Below are positions 26,673-39,718 of a stretch of DNA of 64,000 nucleotides, piece after piece; position 1 is the first letter of the stretch; every line of letters begins with the position of its first letter. The position numbers and the translations under genes were made by a program. Under the pieces are notes generated by a model. That model was not told the origin of the DNA. It worked only from the letters and a program-made list of their open reading frames with translations, and ran no database searches. Source of the DNA: Bolinopsis microptera (lineage: Eukaryota; Ctenophora; Tentaculata; Lobata; Bolinopsidae); assembly GCF_026151205.1 (NCBI RefSeq), contig NC_087075.1, positions 618,501 to 682,500 of the forward strand, in the 5' to 3' direction.

Positions 26673-28625
26673 ATGGTTATCTCAATCGGTTGGAAGGAAG
26701 TGCAAACACGATAGGATAGGACTGTGCGGATCTTGAAGAAATTGTCCCAACACCCCGACGCACCTACCTGTGCCACCACGGGGTCACGTTTCTACCACGT
26801 CACAACACCGCGCAACATCACCGAGACAATATCCTCAAACTAGTCAAACAGGCTTATCGATGTAAGTTGCTGTTTTAAAACTTAACAAACTCATCCTGTG
26901 ACTTTCACCGAGCCATACTGAAACTTGTATGTGTAGTTTACTTGTAAAGGAAAAACGTGCAGCGTAAGCACTATCCTCTTCTTTTCAGGAAGCAGGTGTA
27001 TCAATTATCCGATATAGACTGTGTGAGTTATACTAAAGGACCGGGCATGGGAGCGCCGCTAGTCAGCACTGCAGTTGTAGCGCGCACTCTGGCGCAACTC
27101 TGGAACATTCCACTCATGCCTGTTAACCATTGTATCGCCTCATGTTAGAGATGGGGAGACAGGTTCTGTATACTAATTTGTTTTGTGAATTAATCGTTTA
27201 TTTTCTTCAGAATGATAGTTCTCGTAGTTTTGGTGAAAACAGATTTCAATCCATTTCTCTCAGTTGATTGAGTTACAGCTTGATTTATTTTGTTTTAATC
27301 TTACAAAGGAAAAGATATTTTACATACATCTGGCACATGGATAAGGAAATCTATGAACAGTGACATTATTCAGATATCAAACTAATTAAATGTTTAAAAT
27401 TGATATAATGCATGATTGATGTGTATACAAGGGAATACAAAACAATCAAAACATCTGAGTATCTGAATACAATATAATCATGTGTAATGTATACTGACAG
27501 TACAGGTTGCAGATACCCACAGTACTCCTAACGATGTCGGAGGCAATACACAGGTATCATTACATGAACAAGCTACATGATATTCGAGAAACCCTGGATA
27601 TAGCAGTCGGCAATGCTCTGGACAGGTTTAGTTAAACGTTTAAATCAAATTTAAAAGAATGTAAATCTCCCTTTTGTAATTTTGCGTAAACAAGTTTATG
27701 TTACCAAACTTTGTAATATTGTATTTCAACATTAGGATACCTGGCCGAACTTATCCAAATAAGACGCTTTTCAATGCCGTTTGCCAAGTGTTAAGTTAAA
27801 GTAACGACCCTGTCCTGGATACAACTTTGAGCAGCTTGCAAAACAGGGAAAAAAGTTTATTGAGCTACATACTGTCTCAAAGGATGATGTCACATTTTCT
27901 GGTTTGTCCAGAGGAATTATTCTAGCAGTTGAACCCGTCTAACCCAAAAGTGGTTTTAAAGACTCGAGAGACAAAAAAGATAATTACCCTATATAATTCG
28001 CGTTTTTGACACCACTTGGAGCCAAATTTGTGCACTAAAATTATTAATCTTGGCCAATTTTTTATTTTTTCATGCTGATTTGAAGGCCATTAAAGCATTT
28101 GACCCAGTCAAAAAAGTTTCAGATGTATATCTTTTAAACGGTTATTGCGGAAAGTTGCGTTAAAGTTGATGCCCGTGTGTTCAGTAAAATGGCGGGGGGG
28201 GGAGCGGATATATACATACAAATAATCGTCTCGCTTATATATATATTAAGATAACTCGGTATTGTGACATGTAATATCTTCTTTCATATACAATATACAC
28301 CCATTCTCCGAGCATCAATTGGCGTCACCCTGCGATTTTCCAGACATCTTATCGCACATTTGAAGGGACTGCTGAAAAGATGCTTGCGGCAGAGACTGCA
28401 CTAAAGCGGATCTTTATTATTCTTTACAGTAAATGGCCAAAACAAAATCATCTGTGCGTAAAAATAAACATGGGTTTCACTTATTAAACGTCACCAGTTC
28501 AAACTTTCAGTTTTTGTTGAAACTTGGCCGGATAATGCATTTATCTGTTTGATTAAACATAATAATACTTTTTAATTTCAGGAAACAGTGGTTCGCGATG
28601 CTGTGAGATAACCGAACGAGCGATC
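26673..28625 (+). CDS. OSGEP: OSGEP/Kae1-like tRNA t6A synthase, copy B, C-terminus not found
   Basis: Same gene as at 8,720-10,785. ATG at 26,673. The exon at about 26,980-27,148 reads cleanly through [20 protein letters not shown] and [36 protein letters not shown] exon at about 27,513-27,632; PGYNIEQLAK exon 27,805-27,915; ETVFAMLVEITERA exon 28,582-28,625. A TTTTTTCAG acceptor-like motif (AG at 26,635-26,636) precedes the ATG by about 36 bp. As in copy A, nothing resembling the final third (GGVGCN onward) follows. Confidence 0.85.
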
Positions 28626-29464
28626 AATCTTCCAAACAGACGACAATTCCTCATGATCAGCCCATCATCTGGTTCTGCATTAAATGAAAAGCACCTTCTA
28701 ATCCAAGACCACCTTTAAACCACTTTTATTTATTGACCTATTATACTTAGTGTAGTTTTTTATAGCCCACATTTAATTTATAAACTTATCATACTTAGTA
28801 TTTTTTTTTGGTGACTGTATCACCCAGTTTTAACATTTGATAATCGTAACAGTTTATTGACGACACATTGACTGAATGATATTTTAAAATCTAATTTAAT
28901 CTAGATATATTATTTATTTACAACAACGACAACTTCCTTTTTTTCTTCTATATTAAGTTACTCATATCTCTTGTACAGACTTTTTTTTACAAGGACATTG
29001 ACAAATGATACTCACATTAGGCATTCATTATAGCCATCTAAATTATTTCACTTGCATTCGGCTTAGAAAATTATTCACTGGTCAACAGATTCCAAATGTT
29101 TAATTAATTTTGTATTAATACAGTAAGGTATATAAGAAAGTTATTTAATTTTGCTTGGCATTAAATTGACTAGGTATTGAGGTTTAATGATGAAGATGGA
29201 AATTGAATTCTATATAAAAATTTACACTATTGTTGGTTGGGGCATTATTGCATAGTAAATATGGTACTACTCATATATATCATATTATTTGATGGTATTC
29301 GATATCTGATTATTTCTCTAGAATATGATTATTATAATCTCAATTTGGCTTTAGTAGGGTGCCCCGCATAAAAGAACTGGATTCTTCCAGGAATCATCCC
29401 GAACACAGAGCAATGGTCCAACATCTATATTAAATTATTAACCATTCATTCTGTATGTATTGCA

Positions 29465-30330
29465 CGAAAATTATTTCAATCAAAACATGAGGAGAAAACT
29501 GTGGAAGACACCGTTGAAGAATTCATCGACAGTGATGCTGATTCAAGACCTTCTCCAATACTGCGAGTTATCATCTTCAGAGTTCAGACAGGAGAATGGG
29601 CATTCAGTATGAATCTTTGGAGAGAGTACAAGTAAAAGCGGATCCAGAGATGAGAATAAGAAAACCGTGGAGATCCCGATAAAATTGCTACACTTGTACC
29701 TGAAAATCAATGGGAGTTCTTGCAGAAGGAAACCCTGTAATGAACAAGCGTGTTGATCAACCGCTATGAAGAAGGCGAGGGTATCTGGCCTGAACATTCA
29801 GGAACAATGAACCGGTATACATCCAGAGTCTAGCATATTGACTCTTTCCATGAGGTGAATGCAAAGTCCTCATCACTGAAAAGAACAACCCAGTTCCACG
29901 CACAAGTAGTTACTCCAAGATCATTTTACAGATACCAGAAGGAGTCATGCTCACTACAAGCACTCTATCCAGAATGGGTCAGTCACTGGTGCAGTACGAT
30001 ATAGTTTTCACCTTCCAGATCAATAGATGGAAAGAAATCGGACATTACTTGTATCTTCTCTGATTCAAATGGAGCAGGTATGAAATTTTGGAGAGAGGAT
30101 CACACAAGGAGCTTTGTAAGTGGCTCTGCCTGGTCGGAATGTTTGGACTCCTACAATAGATGACAATAACCATAACTTGCATTGAGACAAGAACATTGTA
30201 TATTAAGTGTGGTAAATGATGTTGAAGACCATCTGTTAAATCTCAGCGTGAAATTCTTTGCTAATATTAGTCATCTAGTAGTCAAAGATTGACAAATTTC
30301 AAGAGGCCAATCCAACTGGCCCAAGTATTT
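29465..30330 (+). CDS. Unidentified candidate protein-coding region, copy B
   Basis: Counterpart of 11,610-12,440, containing the same IATLVPENQWEFLQKETL stretch (29,680-29,735). No known domain recognised. A reverse-strand 84-codon open frame at 29,543-29,797 overlaps it, but the matching stretch in copy A is not open, so I prefer the + strand reading. Confidence 0.35.
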
Positions 30331-31139
30331 CTATGTCCTCTTTTTACCAACTCGAAATGCTGATAAAATAGGAAAGTCTTCCTTTATAGAAACTTATTCG
30401 TCGTGATGTACTCCCCAAAAACTTTGGTGGTCCATTCTGTATGATGGCTTTGATGACTTCCTAGCCAATAAACACTGGATAACCTGTGCCTAACCTGTCC
30501 AGGGAGATTGACAGATAAGGGCCGAACGGATTACCTGCAAAAAATTCAATATGAAGGGAGTGGCCAAACTAGCTACTTTAAACCGTAATACAGTCCTAGT
30601 TAGGATGCAATGGAGGGACGTGATAGGAGGAGAGGGGGAGGAGGGACGGTAAGGTTAGGTTCAACACTTTATGCTCCATGCCGCCGGAGGACACCTCATT
30701 GTTTGAAGGCTAATCAGCCCTCCAACATGAATGTTCTTAAATAAGAGGTCCTGTTGCCCACTGTTTAAAAAGTATTTACTTAGGTCAATCTAATAAATGA
30801 ATGCTACCACTGTACTTGTCCCAGTCACTCTAATTTTATAACACCATGACAAACAAAATAAAAAAGTATGACTGTACAGCAATAAAAATGTATCCACCTA
30901 CAGTAACACCTTTATAACCCATTTAAGCTTCTGAAAGATGACAATGATGACAACACTGATCAGATGCTGTCATACGTAAATCTCTGATGGTACTTGAAAG
31001 CTGTGACTCATTATTCTGTAAAAAGACATAAACCCGCACTTTGCTAACGAATTAACAGTGCAAAACACACTAATATTTTTCACAAACTTGATGGCAACAA
31101 ATCAAACTTTGACTCGCTGGCAAATGGAAATAGCTAAGT

Positions 31140-34000
31140 GTTTACTAACAATTCTCTGTAATTGTTCTCTGAAACGAAATGTAGGCCTGAAATGAAAAAC
31201 TTGTACGAACTCACTAGTCTATGAGAGCTTCTATCAGATACTTCGCCTCGAAAGTAAAAGGCTCAGGAGTAGCTCAATATGTCCTAGAACTCCTTCAATG
31301 CTGTCAAAAATAACAACTCTTTCACAATAACAGAAAATCTAGAAACCCTCTTTGTAACAATAGGTAGTCTAGGAAATCTACTTCTATAGGTGAGTAATAA
31401 AACCGCCCATCCCAAGGTGGGCAATGCAGAGGCAAGCTCTCCCAAGAACTGTCCGTCAATACTGATAAGCACCAAAACAACACATAGCAGGTGATTTTAA
31501 ACATAATCTCCATAGTAACACAGTAGCATTATTGCACAGTATGAAGATTCCCTATTTAGTAAAGGCTTTCTTTCATGATATCATTACAACTCAAGAAAAG
31601 CCTGGGTGTAATGCCTCGTGCCTCGACAACAACATTACAAATAGACCTTAGACCTGTTACTTCTGACTCTGAGAGTCATAAATGATCACTATCCATCACC
31701 TCCCTATATTTACAATATTTGACTGGCATTAGAATGACCCAAAAATATTCACAAGCACACTCAATATTATGACTATTGTAAATCAAACACTGATAAATTT
31801 GCTGAAGTGTCCTTGGTAACAAACTAGAACAATGAACCAATTTATCGATTTTACTAACTTTCATTATATTCTTTAAAAACAGCATAGACGAAACCTTGCA
31901 AACTACCGTACCCAAAACCACTAAGCGCACTATCCAAACAACATGGATTATTGCGGGATTATAGCCTCAGTAAACCACTGCCATGGCTTTATGATGACTG
32001 GGCGAAAGTCAGGAAAGTTAAGTGGTAAACAAGTCGAAACTGACACAAAAGGGGCAACATGCTGTGTTCTATCGCTGTAATAAAAGAAACCGATATGATG
32101 AATACAAAGAACAAATACAGGCTCTAAAAAAGGGGTTCGTAAAAAAGCTGTATCTGAAATATTATTCAGACAGTTTCATGAAACTCAGGAAATTCCAAGA
32201 AAACCTGGGAACTGATAAAATAAAATCGGGCAAACAAGAAACAGTATATCAGACCTATATTAACCATGAGACAATGAAAAGATAACTGATCGCAGAGTTA
32301 TAGCTATGCATTCAATAATATTTTGTATCCCTAGCAATCTAACCTTAATGCAGCGCTACAACCGAACTAGGAGAGATACAAATAAATCAGCTCAAGTTTC
32401 TTGAGACTTCTTACCTAAATCGATACAGCTAATATAAATCTACATGACTTCTCACCTGAGGAGGTGGCTAGATCATATCGAACTTAAGATGGCAAGGCAG
32501 CGTACATACCAGTACATATAGTAAAGCAGTATCAGGCAAAAATAACCACTACTATCGGGTATTGTACAACGAATGATGCCAACAGGGACTTTTTCCGACG
32601 ACCTAAAAGTATGTAAAAATAAGTCCAAATTTAAGAAAGCAAATGCCTGAAGCTTCTTGAAATTACAGGCCTATCTCCACCTAAGCAATATTTCGTGTAA
32701 AAATACTTGAAAAAATCATATTCTGTCCAGGGCTTTAACAGTTTCTTCAGTCGCAAGGATTATTATATGAAAATCAATATGGCTTAGAAAAAATCACGAC
32801 AAGCCATGCACTCAACTTCATCTGTCGACTACATTGAAACATCTAAAGAGATAAAAAAATCACGTACAAGGCATTACATTGTTTAATAAAGCTTTGACAC
32901 AATCTGTCATTGATAAACTGCTTAAAAAACGGAAAATGATTATTGAATTCGGGGGACTGCAAATAAATTGATAGCCAGCTGACCTTCTAATAGTCAGCAA
33001 TATGTTCATGTACTTGAGAAGAATCCGAACAACGTCTGTAATATTTTGTGTTCCTCAGGGTCAGTATTAGGTCCGCTTGCTTTTTCATTACTACATCAAT
33101 GAAATATACAGAGTAACAGACCTAGGTAAGTTTATAACATTCTTTGCCGATGACACCAACATATTTGTTGTAGATAAATGTATAAAACACTTTACTGCAA
33201 AGCTAAAAAAATTCTTAAACTTGTTCATCATATATGAAGAAGTAACTTGCTGCAAATCAAACAATAAAGAAATCTAGCTAAATCCACTTTAACGAACTGA
33301 AGAAATGAACCAGATTCAAACACCAATGAATTAAGTAACTGACACAAATAATATAGATAATAAAAGGTGAGGAAACTAAGTTTCTTGGAGTCTTATTGAC
33401 CAAAAACTGAACTGGGATGCTCACATAAGAGCGTTTAACCGTAAAATTGAAATGTGAGATAGGTAGACTAGTGGAAATAGACGCTGTGTAACTAAAAACT
33501 ATATAAGGACCTGTAACCACACACACCCTTTTTGAATCACACCTATGTTATGGAATATCTGTTTGGGAGGTGTATCAAATAATCAACTAGAAGCCAAATT
33601 TAAAACACAAAAGAATGCAAAGAATACTCTTTGTGATAATGATGCATACTTCAATAAGTTTCCAAAACATGATGCCCAGTAAGGCTATCACTGGGATAAG
33701 ACCGTTTAAGTTATCAAGCAGATGTTAGGCAAAGATTTCTTTGACTAGAACCCAGTAAAAACCAATCTTAACGAGTATAACTTCCTGACAGTCCACAATC
33801 TTCAATATTGCACTGTTTACAGGAAAATTTTTAAAATTAATAAGTTCCAATGCACCAGTCCAATAGTTCTCTTTATCAACAGGTCACAAAAGAAGAGACA
33901 ACTACTTTCATCACCACCCACTCCATCTCATATTCATTCTATCAATCAACTAGTATTAGAATACTGCCGTAAGCAACAATTGAAATAGACTCTCACCTCC
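31140..34000 (+). mobile_element. Non-LTR retrotransposon (LINE), copy B
   Basis: Counterpart of 13,300-16,160 in the second unit. The RT motif is best preserved here at about 33,075-33,210: YINEIYRVTDLGKFITFF directly followed by ADDTNIFVVDKC. Endonuclease motifs lie at about 31,260-31,500. The insertion is at the same place in both units, so it predates the duplication or the two units are the same locus read twice. Confidence 0.8.
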
Positions 34001-35779
34001 CCACAGTATATTCAAGAATAAACTTAAGAAATCTTTGATAGCATCAACAATCTAAAATGACCGACAGCTTTGGTGCAGTTACATTTACAACTTTGATGCA
34101 AATGAATTCATTGAAATAGATGATTAGTAACCATAATCATAGAGTAACCACGGTGTTTAGTTGCAAAAACCATGACAAGGTATCCAACATTATATTAATT
34201 AAGAACGGACAAAAAACGAATCATCATACAACAAAATTTTAAAATCCTGCGGCACCAGGATCCTGTGTTTTCCTACTCTACTCTCCCAAACCCCTCTCTC
34301 CTTCTCCTCTCTTCAGCGTTTATCTTCAATATTTTTAAAATTAGATAGCAGATATATTTTCTTTTAAATGAAAGTAATGGCATTATACCTATTGTTTTTT
34401 TACGTATGTATGTGTGTATAGTGTTTGGCTGACTGGTAAATGCAATATAATTTTGAGGCTCACGGACGTCTCGTCCCATTGGTGGAGTTGTAGGCTGAGT
34501 ATGAGTTCAAATCTCCTTACTTCGTATGGTGAAACCAGAAAAGGTTGCCTTAGCTTGGTCGAGTGTTTGCCCACCGGGGATCAAATATATAGATTATCAA
34601 TGACATTACTTTGACACATAAAACTACTCAAACGACTTTACAGAATTCCAGAAAAATTTAACTAACTGCATTTAGCTAGTTTTATAGTAAATACACACAT
34701 CGCAGAATAGAGGAGCACACTGGGTTCCTGGTTTCTGCGGACTGTGTTTCCTCGGTGGGCCGACAGGTTTTGTTTGTGTAGTAGTGCTGGGAAAAAAAAA
34801 CGCTTAAACTATAATGAGTTCAATGAGAGTAACAAATTTTAATAAATCCTATGACCTTAGTGCCACAGTTTCTTGTGGTAAAAACAAATTTAAAAAGTTA
34901 AACGGTGATATATTGTAGAAGGCACTGATTTACTCACATCACTAAGCATCTGAAGGAAATTAGCACACAAAGATAAACTGACCATTAAACATGACCACCA
35001 GCTATACCACTAACCATAGCTCCGAAATAAATAAATTGCTCTACATAGAAACATCAGCGCCTGAATCCAACACATTTGTGGTCCCCAGGGTTCGGTAAAG
35101 CCCTTACAAGCACTGTGTCCTTGTACCAGCCACAATCAAATTGATCATGCCAGTACTGTCATAAACTGTACCAACTATTTAAAAAATAGATATTCTTTTG
35201 CTAAATTTTAAATTTTAAGTCAAAGAAGCTACTTCTCAATTTTAAAATTTTTAAAGAAATTATATTTTACCCTAACTATGATGTGGTGGCATTTCATACT
35301 TAACTAAATTTTCAACTTGAAAGTAAATAGATTATTAAGGTGAAAACAAAATTATAGTTTAAGACATCCATTCCCTGCATTGATTTTCCAATATTAGAAT
35401 TTATGATATGTTAGATTGAATAATTGTTATAAATTTACTTTTGTTTTATTAACATTTGTTTTATTATTTGGCAAAAGGAGCCATTGCTGCAAGAGCTTAT
35501 ACTAGCACCTCGATTTAACCACTTTGGAGCACAAACTCAAAGCCTAAAACCGTGCCAAGCACAAAAGTATGTTATCGCACATTGTGGATTGATTCCAAAA
35601 TATTAAACAGCACGCGGCACTAATAATATGAAGTTCATTATCGAATTTTAGGATATGCCATCGATCTTTAAACACTATATAAAAGGGTTAATTATATGAA
35701 AAATTAAGTTTGGTTGTTGTAATAGTCGATCTTAATCAAATAAATTGAAAAATAGTAATTTGTTGTTTGTTATTAATTA

Positions 35780-38698
35780 ACTATTGAGTTACGTTCGATT
35801 TAAATAATAAAACACTACTACAATACATTTCACAAAACAAACGACGGGTACACAGAAAGGAGAAGGACAACACATCACACGGACGAAACTGCTGGCTGTT
35901 TTGAAAGTATCTGAATATAAAAAAATTATGATCTCTTGTTCAATAAAATAGGGTGTGATCAATACTTCTCGAGTATATTGGGCTGGCACAGTTGGCTGCA
36001 GAGGCTAACATTGGGTCCCAAAACCGGAGTGGAAACACTTATTTTCGCGTTACGTTAGAAAGCATACAAAATATAAAATATAAGATATAAATGACTGCAA
36101 GTTATAACGGATATAGTTGCGGCGCCATTTTCCCCAATTTATTCTGCGCGAAAATCAACACACGCTGGGTACTGAAATGAAAAAGTTATAACAATGTGTA
36201 TATTAAGATTGCGTCGCTATACCTTGATGACAATGACAATCCTTCCAAACGTTTGCTACTGGCGAAGCAGAGCAACGATCGACGCGACGATCGACGACGA
36301 CGATGACGGCGCATCGAAGATGCTGAAGCAAGAAAGCTAGTTCGCGCGGCGCGTCGACGCGCCGAAGTACCCCACCAACACTATAACCAAAAATTCAGTC
36401 CCATATCTCTTCAGTAAGCTATCGAAGAAACAAGTGCGAATATAATAATTTAATAAAATCAAAATGCACGACTACCTCAATAAAAGTGTTTTTTTCGTGA
36501 TTTTCCTTTTAGTTTTTACTTATTTACATGGCACGCCAGTCACTAGCGCTTTGCACGGCTCTTTATTTTCAAGCATCATGAACGTCGCGAACAGAAAGAA
36601 AATACGTGAGAGGAGCATACTAGGAACAAACAAGCTAGGTAGAATGTCCAAATCACAATCCCAAAACATTTCAATTGATAATGAAATGCAGACCCAGCCG
36701 CTTGCCTCTTTAGTAAAACAAAGTATTTTTAGTAAAACAAAGTATATTTTTTTATGTAGCAGGTGCAAATCGATTCATATGAAATAATTATAAAGAATAT
36801 AATAGTATGTCACCCTATTTAACAGTTCCGTTTCGAGTAGTCGTGCCATTGCTAAATTTAACTAGGGACAGTTGTGTCGATTAACATTTTAAAAGTGATT
36901 CTAAGAGCACAAATGGAAAATTTAAGAAAAGCGATCAACACACAGAACCAAGGACAAGGAGACCCCACTGCAGACCATATACATGGCAATTGCTTGTGCA
37001 TGGCCCAAAAGTGTTTCCAGTTGTCCAGGAAACTGTACGTAGCTGGTTCAACAAGTTTTGAATTCGGACTAAGGCTTGATGAGTTCAGGGGTTTCTAGAG
37101 TAGGATTTGATGGTGCCAGGTTTGAATCAGGCGGGACATGGAAATTAGGCGAGGAAAATAATAGGAAATAAAAAATCATATAATATAAAAATAGATCCAA
37201 AAAATAGATCAAAGATTCACACGGCAGTCAGAACTTCCAGACAGAGATGCTTTTGAAACAGGTATAATTAGCGCTTTGTATAGTTGTATGCAAGGGATGT
37301 GATGCTGATTGACTAACTGGTTCCAATGCCCCAGTCTATTTAGGGGGGAGCCACTCAATTTCACGCCCAGGTAGTTTGACAAATGCTGGTTTTCAAGTAC
37401 GAGCTTTTTGATACGGCTCATGATAAATGAGATGGGGAAGAAAGGTCGGAAATTTACTAAGCCAGGGACCCTGACATTGTTTTCTGGTGGAGAACAAAAG
37501 GAAGCAGCGTGCGCTACTTCGAAGAATTTAGACGAGTATAATTTTGCAAATCCCAAACTGTATGCACTGCAAATTTGTAGAGTATATAACCTACAAAAAC
37601 GCGTGGGCGGACATCGTCCGACGGTCTTGGAACAAATAGTTTACCAGTAATCACCCGTCAAGGCTTGTCGCCTCGTACGCTGCGCAAACATTCATGTGCA
37701 ATTAGGAAACACTTTATGTCGTTTATAAGCATTGATAGATACAAGCATTGAATATGTTACGAACACAATGGACCATCGCGTATTTTGCCAAAAATTTTAT
37801 TAAACGAGCGTCTATGATCGTACAATTTTTATGAAAATTATTCACACAACGGATTGTTAATGTTTCATAGTATAGTACCTGGTACTCAGGGGTCGACACA
37901 TATTTACGTAATCCCCGAGGGGGAGAAGGTTTCCAAATGATCCCGTAGTGTAATTTGACACAATAGCTATGTGATAAAACTGATTACGGAGGGGAAGGGG
38001 GGAAAAAAAATTGTCCAAAAACTGATTACGTATATTGAACGACCCCTAATAGCTTGAGTTTGGAGTCCTGTACCTAACAGGAACACCTATCTTCGGCGTG
38101 TGTGGTAACCCTGCAATGTGCTTTGTCTGTATTTTCATTTCATCTTAAGTATAAATAAAGATGTTGTTGACACTGTACTTGACCTCACAAAATCCGACAA
38201 TCTTTGCACAAGTACACACAAGATTGCTTCCCAGAGCTATTTAAGATTAATTTTGATTTGTGTCCAGTCAAACATTGTGATTTGAATTGCATGAGAAAAT
38301 TAAGTCACATAGTAAACCAGTTATCTCAAAATAATAGTCATTCATTACTTTAATTTATCATTATTTGTTTTCATCCATTATATTAAATCTTAAATGAAGT
38401 ATGTTTTATTATAAATTACCAGTTTTTAAGCTTACTCTTATTTAAGATATAGAGGGGTGTTTGGGTATAAGCTACTAAACCAGTTTATAATACTTGGTAA
38501 TATTGAAAAAGTTTAACTGTTGTTCTGATAACACATTCTCTCAATTTAGAGTTTTAAATCATGAAATTGGGACACAATGCAAGTTACTACTATGTTTTTA
38601 TAGGTATGATGGTGATAATATTTATTTCAAGTCGACCGTTTAATTTGTTTTTTATTTTGTTTTTTTTTTTTGTACTTATGTTAAAATATGTTTTCAGT

Positions 38699-38700
<2 letters not shown>
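35780..38700 (+). repeat. Copy C of the tandem unit, truncated after ~2.9 kb
   Basis: Matches the first ~2.9 kb of copies A and B. The match stops inside the sequence that reads 'gcagtaaatcag' in copies A and B: here it reads 'ttttcagta' and then runs straight into the C-rich minisatellite at 38,701. The break is abrupt and lies at the join between the noisy tandem array and the palindrome. Confidence 0.85.
37889..38046. mobile_element. MITE-like element (copy C)
   Basis: Third occurrence in the truncated unit, with the same GGGGTCG...CGACCCC ends. The two termini remain recognisable despite scattered indels. Confidence 0.55.
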
Positions 38701-38735
<35 letters not shown>

Positions 38736-39718
38736 GACGACTGCCCCCCCCCTAGGTTGGCCCCCTTAGGAGACCCCCCCCCCCCCCCCCCCATGACACC
38801 CCGCCCCCCCCCAGGTGGCCCCTTTTTGGAACACCCCCCCCCCCTTGAAAGAACCCGGGGCCCCCCCCCTAGTGGGCCTTTTAAGGAGAACCCCCCCAAA
38901 GAAAAACTGCCCCCCCCCCTAGGTGGCCCCCTTGGGAAAAAACCCCCCCCCCCCTGACGCTGCCCCCCCCCCAGGTGGCCCCCGTTGGAAAAAAACCCCC
39001 CCCCCCCCCCCCCCCTAAAAGAACCCCACCCCCCCCCCCCACCCGGTTTGGCCCCCCTTTTGGAAAACCCCCCCCCCCCCCCTAAAAAACGACCCCGCCC
39101 CCACTAGGGGGCCCCCTTAGGGGAACCCCCCCCCTATGACCCCCTGCCCCCCCCCAAAAGGGGGGGGGGGTTAGGGAAAAACCCCCCCCCCCCCCCCCCC
39201 CCCCCCTGACGAGGCCCCCCCAGGTGGGGCCCCCTCCCGGGGAAAACCCCCCCCCCCAAAGAAAAAGACCTGGGCCCCCCCCCCCCTAGGTGGCCCCCTT
39301 TTAGGGGGGAAAAAAACCCCCCCCCCCCCCCCCCCCATGACGAAAAATGCCCCCCCACAAGGGGGCCGTTAGGAAAGCCCCCCCCCCCCCCCCTTGAAAA
39401 GAAAAACCTGGGGGGCCCCCCCCCCCCAAAAAGGTTTTCCGTTGGGCCCCCCCCCCCCCCCCCCCCCCATGAAAGACTGCCCCCACTAGGGGGCTCTGTA
39501 GAGAGACACCCCCCCCCCCCCCCATGACGACCTGCCCCCACTAGGTGGCCGTAGGAACCCACCCCCACCCCCTATGACGACTGCCCCCACTAGGTGGCCG
39601 TTAGGAGACACCCCCCCCCCCCCCCCCCCCCCCCCCTGACGACTGCCCCCACTAGATGGCCGTTAGGAGACATCCCCCCCCCCCCCCCCATGACGCCTGC
39701 CCCCACTAGTGCCGTTAG
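38701..39718. repeat. C-run minisatellite before the GPCR TM3 exon (left arm, noisy)
   Basis: Degenerate units of GACGACTGCCCCCACTAGG, TGGCCGTTAGGAGACA and a C run of variable length. The final unit leads directly into the TM3 exon through its own GTTAG|GAGACACC acceptor, so every unit carries a copy of that splice site. Homopolymer lengths are unreliable here. Confidence 0.85.

Larger units (their letters stand above)
17986..35779 (+). repeat. Copy B of the ~17.9 kb tandem unit
   Basis: Second copy in the same orientation as copy A, about 190 bp shorter. Part of the length difference is explained by long homopolymer insertions present only in copy A (poly-G at 5,494-5,551, poly-T at 9,297-9,365). 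Every gene recognised in copy A recurs here in the same order with different frameshifts. Comparing the two copies lets the underlying reading frames be inferred. Confidence 0.9.

Noticed and set aside
36464-36787. A 107-codon frame with a signal-peptide-like start (MHDYLNKSVFFVIFLL)
   Set aside because: Copies A and B have an extra G that turns the sixth or seventh codon region into an early stop; the frame is open only through a one-base difference in the noisy copy C.
38701-39718. Proline- and glycine-rich open frames in the C-run array
   Set aside because: They reflect homopolymer runs of unreliable length, and the clean right-arm copy shows a minisatellite.
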